A stretch of 21,558 bases of DNA from JBCAWW01 sp039024315 (GTDB lineage Bacteria > Bacteroidota > Bacteroidia > J057): contig JBCCQN010000139.1 in NCBI GenBank assembly GCA_039024315.1, positions 1 through 21,558 of the forward strand. Direction: 5' to 3'. Each line of letters begins with the position of its first letter. The stretch's first letter is position 1. A program made the position numbers and the translations under genes. Below, piece after piece: positions 15,115-21,558 of the stretch. The notes beneath the pieces are model-generated. The model was given only the letters and a program-made list of their open reading frames with translations. It was not told the DNA's origin and did no database searches.

Positions 15115-17499
15115 ATGTTAAGCACTTATCTAAAAACAGCATGGCGAAATATTATTAAACACAAAGCCTTTTCTCTGATCAACATTGTAGGGATGAGTAT
15201 GGGCATGAGCTGTTTTGTATTGATTTCGCTTTATATCCAGTATGAAGTTAGTTTTGATACCCAGCATACCAAGGCGGATCGTATTTACCGTTTTGCTCAA
15301 ACTCAGCCCGGTAACGTATTTCGCGGTACAGATCAATATGCGGTAGCACCTGCTACGATTGGGCCTGCTCTTGAAAAGAATTTTATCGAAGTAGAAAACA
15401 CCACTACAGTCGCTCCCTTTCAGTTTCAGTTCGTGAAACAAAAGGAGATCTTTTCAGAGTTTGGCTTGTTTGCTGATACTTCTCTTTTCCAGGTATTTGA
15501 TTATCCCTATTTAGCCGGTGATCCTGAGGCCGCTTTAAGGGATAAAGGCTCTATCATATTGAGTAAGTCCATGGCGGAGAAGTATTTTGGGACGCAAAAC
15601 CCCTTAGGACAATCAATTGCGCTTAATAATGGTAAGAGTTTCGTCGTTCGAGCTCTCATTGAGGACTTGCCTCTTAATCAACACCTTCGTTTTAATTTTG
15701 TACTCTCGATTCAGAACTATGGTGAGTATGTCGAGGACTTGCAAAATGAACGATGGGCCAGTAATAACTATGCCTGTTACGTTTTGATGGCAGAAGGTGG
15801 CGACGTAGATGGCTTAGTTGAGAAAATGAAAATGTTTGACGATAAGTTGGAAGCGGCCTACGCAGGTTTGCCTTTTGTTTCCTCCTATTTTCTCGAACCA
15901 CTCAAAGGCATTCATTTATATTCTCGCGTCAATTATGACTTTGACAATAGTGATATCACCTATGTTTATCTTTTACTTTTCATTGGTATCCTGATTTTGT
16001 CCTTGGCATTGATCAACTATGTCAATTTAGCTTCTGCTGAATTGGGGCAACGTACTAAAGAGATCGGCATGCGAAAAATCCTCGGCGCGGGGCGAAAGCA
16101 ACTCGTAGAGCAATTTTTGGTAGAGACCGTTTTGATTTGCTCTATTAGCTTTGGTTTTGCCCTTGGTCTAGCCAATTTATTCCTGCCGACTTTTCGAGAT
16201 TTGTTGGATATGCCGATTACTTTTTCTCTGGTGGGTAGTCCATTAGTGATTGGAGGACTATTAGGGTTAGTGGTTTTATTGATCCTAATATCTGGGCTAT
16301 ATCCTGCCATCGTTTCTACCTCTATTAAGCCCGTTAAAGCACTCAAGGGTAGTTGGTTTAAGCGCAGCAAAGAAGGCGGTTTTTTTAGAAATTTATTGCT
16401 GGTAGGACAGTTTGCAGCAGCCATTGGCCTTGCGATCAGTAGTGTGGTTGTCTATCAGCAATTACGCTATATGCAAGACAAAGAGGTGGGCTTTAATCGC
16501 GATCAGATTGTATATGTACCCTACCGCAATCAGGACATCGTAGAGAAAGCGAGTCGCCTGCAAAATGAACTAAGAAAAAGTACCGGTATTGCGGAGGTTT
16601 CAATATCCTCCAACTTGCCTATCAATATTACTAGCCAAGGTCTGGCCCAAGAATGGGAGGGTAACAATACTGGCGAGACTTTAAGGATATATCGGCTGAG
16701 GACAGATTATGATTTTATTGACCTTTTTGAAATAGAACTGATAGAGGGAAGAAACTTTTCTCCTGATCATCCTGCTGATTCTACCGATACTTATATCCTC
16801 AACGAAGCGGCTGTGAAAGCCTTAGGTTGGGATTCGGCAGTGGGCAAATCCTTCAAAGGTGGAACGGTGATTGGGGTAGTCAAAGACTTCCATTTTCAAA
16901 CCTTAGATTTTAAAGTCGAGCCCTTATTCTTGACCTTTTATGACAAAGAGATCGCCTACTTTGCCGGAAACATTATCGTGAAAATGAATGCAAATGCTTC
17001 TGATCAGACGGTAGCACATATCAAAAAGGCAATTAGTCAATCTTTGCCCCAACTTTCTTTTGACCTGCGGTACATGGATGATATCTACAATCAGCAATAC
17101 CAAGGTGAAAAGAAATTTGGAAAAGCCTTTCGCATTTTTACCATTTTAGCTTTGCTAATCGCCTGTATGGGGCTTTTAGGGCTGGTCTCTCATAGAGTAT
17201 TGGCTCGTACCAAAGAAATCGGTATTCGTAAAGTTTTAGGCGCTAGTGCCTCGCAATTGGTGGCTATGATTTCGCGAGATTTTCTCTATCTAGTATTGGC
17301 TTCGGCGATTATTGCGATTCCGGTAAGCTGGTTTAGCATGCAATCCTGGTTAGAAGGATTTGCCTATAGAGTAGAGTTGCAATGGTGGATTTTTGTGCTG
17401 CCGAGCATAGCAGCCATAATCATTGCTTTTATTACTATTAGTGCGCAATCGCTCAAGGCTGCCCTTTCTAAGCCTATAGAAGCAATCCGAACCGAGTGA
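15115..17499 (+). CDS. FtsX/MacB-like ABC permease 4 (double permease, 794 aa), separate unit
   Basis: This is the fourth homologous double permease. The N-terminus MLSTYLKTAWRNIIKHKAFSL keeps Arg11. TM1 lies at about 21-41, then a periplasmic core, TMs at about 284-304, 335-357 and 376-400, TM5 at about 425-445, a second core, and TMs at about 675-697, 722-743 and 757-780. Coupling motifs are EIGMRKILGAGRKQL and EIGIRKVLGASASQL. It differs from the other three by the C-terminus KPIEAIRTE and by SHRVLARTKEI after TM6. It is separated from the operon by 192 bp that include repeat element A, and no ATPase gene accompanies it. It probably borrows ATPase 1 or 2 (inference), or belongs to another system. 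Confidence 0.92.
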   Translation: MLSTYLKTAWRNIIKHKAFSLINIVGMSMGMSCFVLISLYIQYEVSFDTQHTKADRIYRFAQTQPGNVFRGTDQYAVAPATIGPALEKNFIEVENTTTVAPFQFQFVKQKEIFSEFGLFADTSLFQVFDYPYLAGDPEAALRDKGSIILSKSMAEKYFGTQNPLGQSIALNNGKSFVVRALIEDLPLNQHLRFNFVLSIQNYGEYVEDLQNERWASNNYACYVLMAEGGDVDGLVEKMKMFDDKLEAAYAGLPFVSSYFLEPLKGIHLYSRVNYDFDNSDITYVYLLLFIGILILSLALINYVNLASAELGQRTKEIGMRKILGAGRKQLVEQFLVETVLICSISFGFALGLANLFLPTFRDLLDMPITFSLVGSPLVIGGLLGLVVLLILISGLYPAIVSTSIKPVKALKGSWFKRSKEGGFFRNLLLVGQFAAAIGLAISSVVVYQQLRYMQDKEVGFNRDQIVYVPYRNQDIVEKASRLQNELRKSTGIAEVSISSNLPINITSQGLAQEWEGNNTGETLRIYRLRTDYDFIDLFEIELIEGRNFSPDHPADSTDTYILNEAAVKALGWDSAVGKSFKGGTVIGVVKDFHFQTLDFKVEPLFLTFYDKEIAYFAGNIIVKMNANASDQTVAHIKKAISQSLPQLSFDLRYMDDIYNQQYQGEKKFGKAFRIFTILALLIACMGLLGLVSHRVLARTKEIGIRKVLGASASQLVAMISRDFLYLVLASAIIAIPVSWFSMQSWLEGFAYRVELQWWIFVLPSIAAIIIAFITISAQSLKAALSKPIEAIRTE

Positions 17500-17806
17500 A
17501 ATGGTTTCTAAATAGGCCTAATGCGATAAAAATCAAGCTAAGACTATCCTCAGGCAAAGACCGTGGAGATGAACCCAGCAACGGCAATGTGTTGGATTGT
17601 TTCTATCGACCTAAGCGCTTGTCTTTGTATGATAGAGCTGAGTGGTAAACTTAGGGGATAGACTAATAGCTAAATCACAAAAACAATTGTAGGGTTCAAA
17701 ACCAATGAGCTAAAGCAGCTCTCAGGACCTTCTTTGCCTAGACCGAAGTCTAGTCGCTTCTTCCAAATAGATCAAAATCAAAATCACTATAAAGCTGAAA
17801 ATCAAA
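17500..17806. other. Non-coding gap upstream of the hydrolase with two small hairpins
   Basis: There is no credible gene in this 307-bp gap. Two perfect short hairpins occur near the hydrolase: GAGCT AAAGC AGCTC (17707-17721) and CTAGAC CGAA GTCTAG (17738-17753). The last 35 bp before the ATG are A-rich with repeated AAAATC, a usual Bacteroidota translation-start context. The hairpins could shape the mRNA leader or end a transcript from permease 4, but neither has a long T-run. No tRNA, riboswitch or clear promoter was recognised. Confidence 0.5.
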
Positions 17807-19303
17807 ATGCTCTCAACTATTATCAATAAGCTAACTACAGTTGCGCTCTTGCTGCTAACTTCTAATCAGCCTTTGGCTCCTAGTCCATCTAACTTCTCGC
17901 CTACATTTACAAAATCGAGAAAGACTACACATAAGATTGATCGAAAACAGGAGTACATTTTTGGCTATCTAGAAGTGCTAGAAAATAGAAGCAATCCGCG
18001 AGGATCCACAATCCAGATCCCAGTTTATATTTTCAAAAGTAGGAGCGAAAATCCCCCCAAAGACCCCATCATCTATACTGTTGGAGGGCCGGGAAACACC
18101 ACCATGCCTTCGGCTCAGTACATGGACTACTATAAGTATCTAGATGACAGAGATTTTATTTTGATAGAACAAAGGGGTAATTATTATGCAAAACCACACT
18201 TAGATTGTCCTGAATGGGCTGAGGCTATGTACCAATCTAATCTTCCATCAGTTAGCGCTCAAGAAGTGGATTCTCTACTGAGGTCCGCGGCCCTTTCCTG
18301 TCGTGATAGATTGATACGCAGTGGGATTGATCTTGATGGCTATAATACCAACGAAATCGCCGCCGACATCAACGATCTCGTGGAGGTTTTAGAGATCGAA
18401 TCTTACAACTTGCTCACGATCTCATATAGTACCAAGATTGCGCAGGTGCTTATGCGAGATTATCCTAGCCGAATTAGAAGTGTAGTCATGGACTCTCCTT
18501 TGCCCTTAGCGGCCAACTATGAGGAGGAAAGTGTTGATAATCTCATGTTAGCAGTGGAGAAATTACTGGCTGATTGCGAATCAGATGCAAACTGTACAGG
18601 CGCCTTTCCTGACCTTAAGCAACGCTTCTTCAAATATCTAGAACAAAAAACAAAAGACCCTCTCGTGGTGCAGGTAGAAAATCCTCAAAACGGTAAGACA
18701 GAGACCTTTTACCTTAAGGGCGCTGATCTGATCGCCGTATTTACCCTTGCATCAACCGCTGAGGTCGGTGATGTACCCTTTGAAATCAATAAGTTACTGA
18801 ACAATGACTTAAGCTCAGTAAAAAAGCAATTGACCTATCTTTTTCAAGGACCCGATGGTGGGGCTGGAAAAGGGATGCGCCTTTCTGTTTGGTGTGCCGA
18901 AGAAACACCTTTCAATTCTACCGAAATGATCGCACAAACAAGGGTGAAATATCCACAGGTCAAAGGTATCGATCCCGTCGAATTTGACAAGGAGGTTTGT
19001 GAAATTTGGGGAGTGAAAAAAGTAGCTGACCGAGAAAATCAAGCTGTTACAAGTGACATCCCCGTTTTGCTAATCAATGGGGAGTACGATAGTGTAACCC
19101 CCATGAAATGGGCCCAAAGCATGATGCCTTACCTTGAAAATTCTTTTCACCTGGTATTTAGAGCTTGGAAGCATACGCCCACCACCTATTGGTCAGACCC
19201 TTGTGGGATGCAAGTCGCTCATGATTTTTTCAACGATCCTACTGTAAAGCCCTATCCTGATTGCTTTGCGCAAATTAATGAGCCTGAGTTCAAAACTGAG
19301 TAA
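17807..19303 (+). CDS. Secreted/periplasmic alpha/beta hydrolase (S33/TAP-type peptidase-like)
   Basis: This 498-aa protein has a signal-like N-terminus (hydrophobic to about residue 24). Its layout matches tripeptidyl- and prolyl-aminopeptidase-like hydrolases. The oxyanion-side GGPG is at 93-96, followed by DFILIEQRG (116-124). The nucleophile region is NLLTISYSTKIAQVLMRDYP with Ser206. The TAP-like C-terminal part has LLINGEYDSVTP (Asp428) and WKHTPTTYW (His456), followed by Cys466 and Cys486. Ser206, Asp428 and His456 are the likely catalytic triad. The usual Gly-x-Ser-x-Gly elbow reads Thr-Ile-Ser-Tyr-Ser, lacking both glycines. It could be a working hydrolase with an unusual elbow or a weakened one. 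It is monocistronic by position and its substrate is unknown. Confidence 0.85.
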   Translation: MLSTIINKLTTVALLLLTSNQPLAPSPSNFSPTFTKSRKTTHKIDRKQEYIFGYLEVLENRSNPRGSTIQIPVYIFKSRSENPPKDPIIYTVGGPGNTTMPSAQYMDYYKYLDDRDFILIEQRGNYYAKPHLDCPEWAEAMYQSNLPSVSAQEVDSLLRSAALSCRDRLIRSGIDLDGYNTNEIAADINDLVEVLEIESYNLLTISYSTKIAQVLMRDYPSRIRSVVMDSPLPLAANYEEESVDNLMLAVEKLLADCESDANCTGAFPDLKQRFFKYLEQKTKDPLVVQVENPQNGKTETFYLKGADLIAVFTLASTAEVGDVPFEINKLLNNDLSSVKKQLTYLFQGPDGGAGKGMRLSVWCAEETPFNSTEMIAQTRVKYPQVKGIDPVEFDKEVCEIWGVKKVADRENQAVTSDIPVLLINGEYDSVTPMKWAQSMMPYLENSFHLVFRAWKHTPTTYWSDPCGMQVAHDFFNDPTVKPYPDCFAQINEPEFKTE

Positions 19304-19321
19304 TATCCTTCTCTAAGCTTC

Positions 19322-19344
19322 CCTTTGGCTTTGTTGGCCAAAGG
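19322..19344 (+). terminator. Strong hairpin after the hydrolase gene
   Basis: CCTTTGGC (19322-19329) pairs perfectly with GCCAAAGG (19337-19344) across a 7-nt loop, starting 18 bp after the hydrolase stop. Outer AAGC and GCTT can add four pairs across a small internal loop. A U-tract is missing directly after it. Termination may need the T-run of the neighbouring repeat element at 19444-19449, or the hairpin may stabilise the 3' end. Confidence 0.5.
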
Positions 19345-19374
19345 AGGCTTTGAGTTAAGTAGGTAAACAATAGT

Positions 19375-19449
19375 ATTCAGCATTAAGACCTAGGAAAAGG
19401 GGCTTTATGATTCTGCGAGGTCTTTTTTCCCTGTACTGAATACTTTTTT
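19375..19449 (+). repeat. Intergenic hairpin element, copy B
   Basis: This is the second copy of the element at 15010-15083. ATTCAG, AAGACCTAGG and CTGTACTGAATACTTTTT occupy the same relative positions, with a 36-nt middle of different sequence. Here the dyad is clearer: outer AGTATTCAG (19372-19380) pairs with CTGAATACT (19436-19444), inner AAGACCT (19385-19391) pairs with AGGTCTT (19418-19424), and a run of six T follows the stem. It lies between the hydrolase and the DUF1456 gene, in the same orientation as copy A. Confidence 0.75.
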
Positions 19450-19523
19450 CTAATTAAAGTTTTATTCCCTACAAAGGCAGAATTTTGGACCTTGTTTGAT
19501 GAGGCTCTAACTTGTGGGCTTCT

Positions 19524-19988
19524 ATGACCAATAACGATATTCTACGCCGCATTCGCTACATTTTTGACTTGTCTGACGACAAGATGATCAAACTCTTTGC
19601 CTTGGCCGATATGGAGGTGAGCCGTGCAGAAGTAAGCGACTGGCTTAAGCGAGATGATGACCCTGAGTCCGAAATTATTTTAGATCATGAGTTAGCTACC
19701 TTTCTCAACGGCTTTATTTCGGATCGCCGTGGCAAAAGAGAAGGACCTCAGCCCCCAGCCGAAAGACGGCTCAACAACAATCTGATCTTGCGTAAGCTAA
19801 AAATTGCCCTCAATCTCAAAAATGAGGACATGCTTGCTATTTTTGCCTTGGCTGGGAGAGAACTGAGTCCGCATGAGCTAAGTGCCTTTTTTCGCAAATA
19901 CAATCATCCCAAATATCGCCCCTGCAAGGATCAATACCTACGTAACTTCTTGATTGGCATGCAAGAAAGATATAGACCCAACGTTTAG
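19524..19988 (+). CDS. DUF1456 family protein (YehS-like)
   Basis: This 154-aa protein is built of two homologous repeats, about 3-66 (NNDILRRIRYIFDLSDDKMIKLFAL...LATFLNGFI) and about 84-146 (NNLILRKLKIALNLKNEDMLAIFAL...LRNFLIGM). They are joined by a charged linker with RRGKREG and ERRLNNN. This pattern and length match Escherichia coli YehS and the DUF1456 family, whose function is not established. It is probably cytoplasmic, as no signal or membrane helix is seen. The start is set at ATG 19524; an in-frame TTG at 19512 would add four residues not expected for the family. It lies 34 bp before the TPR regulator gene and is probably cotranscribed with it. Confidence 0.9.
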   Translation: MTNNDILRRIRYIFDLSDDKMIKLFALADMEVSRAEVSDWLKRDDDPESEIILDHELATFLNGFISDRRGKREGPQPPAERRLNNNLILRKLKIALNLKNEDMLAIFALAGRELSPHELSAFFRKYNHPKYRPCKDQYLRNFLIGMQERYRPNV

Positions 19989-20022
19989 AGATTAATCAGT
20001 ATTTTTAAGGAAAGTCTCCTCG

Positions 20023-21558
20023 ATGCCTGTCTTGATCAGTCGTTTGTTTATTTTCACCCTGCTCTTCCTTTTGGCTGAGCGTTCCCTGCAAGGGCAAAAC
20101 AACGACAAGCGACTCTTTATAGATAGTCTGGAAAACGCTCTCGAAACGCAAAAAGCGCTCAACGAAGGTAAGGTAGATTTACTCAATCGACTGGGATACG
20201 AATACTGGATTGTTGATCCTCGTAAATCTGAGGAGTACGGGGGGGAAGCTCTAGAAATCGCCAAAATTTTACCTTATCCGAGTGGTCAAGCCTTTGCCAA
20301 TCGGGTGATAGGCGTTTCTCATTGGGTACGCGGTAATCTTGATTTAGCTTTTGGTTTTTTGATCGATGCCTCCGATTTGTACCTGTCCATTGGTGATTCA
20401 CTAGGCTTAGCCAATAGCGTTCTCAATCTAGGTATGGCCTATGCCGACCAGCAAAACTTCAAAGTCGCAGAAAAAAAATATCAGGATGCCTTGAGCATTT
20501 TTAGTAAGCTGGAGGCGTCCTCGCGCGTGGCTACCACCTATACTAAGATCGCGGATTTGTCTATCCAAAAAGAGGATTATGAGGAGGCTTATCAGCAACT
20601 ACAAAGGGCTTTGGCGATCCACAAACAAAACGAGTTTTTATATGGTATTGCCGAAGCCAATGGTAAGCTCGGCAAGGTTGCTTTGGCCCGGCAAGACTAC
20701 AATGGCGCTATTTCCTATCTACTCCTAGCGGTAGAAGCAGGAGAAAAACGTAACGATCAAGTTGGCCAAGCAGATCATTTTCAAGCCATTGGCTTAGCCT
20801 ATTTACGCAAAGGAAATTTGAATCAGGCTGAGGCCTATTTACAAGCTAGTATGGCGATTGCCGATTCCTTTAAGCTCAAAAAGATCCAGCGTGATGTTTA
20901 TGCCACCTACAAAGAGTTGGCTACTGAGCGGGAAGATTTTAAGGAGGCTTACGGCTTCGCCGAACGCTACGTCAAGATCAAAGAGGAGCTTTTTAATGAG
21001 GAAAAATCCAATATCATCGCCAATATGGAGGCCAAGCAAGCCTACAAAGAAAAAGAGCGAGAACTGGAAATCGCTCAAAAAAATCTGGACCTCCTGATCC
21101 AGGAAAACAAAGCGGACAATCTCCTCAAGGTGAGTTTAATTTTGGGCTTGGTTGCCGTCATTGCTATTACTTGGGGACTCCTGCAACGTAAAAATCAACT
21201 ACTCGAAAAAAATCAAGAAGATCTACAAGCCGCCGCTGATAAGACTTTAGCCTTAGAAGAAACCATCAAATCCAAAGAGCAAGAGCTGGTATCCTATACT
21301 TTCAACTTTGTTCAGAAAAATGAACTGATCACTTCCCTTAAGTCAGAGCTCCAAACCCTCAAATCAGACCTAGAACCTCGTAAGCGGGCCAAGCTTGATG
21401 CCCTCAATAAGCAAATCGACGCTGCTTTTCGCATCGACAAGGATTGGAGTGATTTTCGTAAGCATTTCGAAAGTGTCCATCCCAACCTTATCCAAGGGCT
21501 AAACCGCAAACATCCAGAGCTCACCAAAAACGAGTTCAAATTGATCGCCCTCCTTCGA
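20023..21558 (+). CDS. TPR-containing membrane regulator with C-terminal HTH region (3' end outside window)
   Basis: The frame is open from ATG 20023 to the window edge (512 codons, no stop), so the C-terminus is missing. A signal peptide (MPVLISRLFIFTLLFLLAERSLQG) is followed by TPR-like helical repeats at about 27-330, for example the segments around ALEIAK, LGMAYADQQNFKVAEKKYQDAL and GLAYLRKGNLNQAEAYL. Next come a coiled coil, one membrane helix at about 369-388 (VSLILGLVAVIAITWGLL), a second coiled coil, and a region at about 474-512 (DWSDFRKHFESVHPNLI...LTKNEFKLIALLR). That last region matches the segment preceding a LuxR-like helix-turn-helix in Bacteroidota one-piece regulators. It would place a periplasmic TPR sensor and a cytoplasmic DNA-binding domain in one chain. 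Ligand and target genes are unknown. Confidence 0.85.
   Translation, partial: MPVLISRLFIFTLLFLLAERSLQGQNNDKRLFIDSLENALETQKALNEGKVDLLNRLGYEYWIVDPRKSEEYGGEALEIAKILPYPSGQAFANRVIGVSHWVRGNLDLAFGFLIDASDLYLSIGDSLGLANSVLNLGMAYADQQNFKVAEKKYQDALSIFSKLEASSRVATTYTKIADLSIQKEDYEEAYQQLQRALAIHKQNEFLYGIAEANGKLGKVALARQDYNGAISYLLLAVEAGEKRNDQVGQADHFQAIGLAYLRKGNLNQAEAYLQASMAIADSFKLKKIQRDVYATYKELATEREDFKEAYGFAERYVKIKEELFNEEKSNIIANMEAKQAYKEKERELEIAQKNLDLLIQENKADNLLKVSLILGLVAVIAITWGLLQRKNQLLEKNQEDLQAAADKTLALEETIKSKEQELVSYTFNFVQKNELITSLKSELQTLKSDLEPRKRAKLDALNKQIDAAFRIDKDWSDFRKHFESVHPNLIQGLNRKHPELTKNEFKLIALLR

Noticed and set aside
17568..17660. About 30-codon plus-strand ORF in the gap before the hydrolase (MNPATAMCW...)
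   Set aside because: It is short, lacks domain or signal features and has no supporting context; chance is the simplest explanation.
19512..19523. TTG start for the DUF1456 protein
   Set aside because: The ATG four codons later gives the family-typical N-terminus (M-x-NNDILR).

Overview
The window looks like a chromosomal segment of a Bacteroidota bacterium. The evidence is a moderate GC content, gene starts preceded by A-rich tracts rather than Shine-Dalgarno motifs, the GAFTDA form of the sigma-54 contact loop, four long double-FtsX permeases and a TPR/membrane/HTH regulator, all typical of that phylum. Saprospiria or Cytophagia would fit, but the sequence alone does not settle it.

Layout. 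1-711 (minus strand): the first 19 codons of an FAD-dependent monooxygenase, an unrecognised small membrane protein whose frame contains an in-frame TAG, then non-coding DNA with a 12-bp inverted repeat and a tandem 8-bp repeat. 712-3413 (minus strand): a two-gene operon encoding a sigma-54-activating response regulator and an NtrB-like histidine kinase. The kinase has two membrane helices and almost no external loop. 3414-3582: a divergent control region with two touching palindromes and a near-match to a -24/-12 promoter. 3583-14922 (plus strand): a tight seven-gene operon of adaptor, ATPase 1, permeases 1, 2 and 3, ATPase 2 and a TolC-like outer-membrane protein. 15115-17499: a fourth homologous permease in its own unit, preceded by an intergenic repeat element. 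17807-19303: a secreted or periplasmic S33/TAP-type alpha/beta hydrolase. 19375-19449: a second copy of the intergenic element. 19524-21558: a DUF1456 (YehS-like) protein and a TPR regulator cut off by the window end.

How it probably works (inference). The kinase and regulator sit divergently beside a MacAB-TolC-like machine and probably control it. ATP hydrolysis by the two ATPases would drive shape changes in FtsX-type permeases, pushing substrate from the periplasm or inner membrane through the adaptor and TolC-like duct. Each permease is about 800 residues and carries two MacB-like halves, so one chain can replace the usual permease dimer. Three or four such permeases and two ATPases share one adaptor and one duct. 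ATPase 2 departs from consensus in its D-loop and just after its signature motif. The most interesting idea is that the loop-less kinase and FtsX permeases form a flux- or membrane-sensing module resembling Bce-type systems, but using sigma-54.
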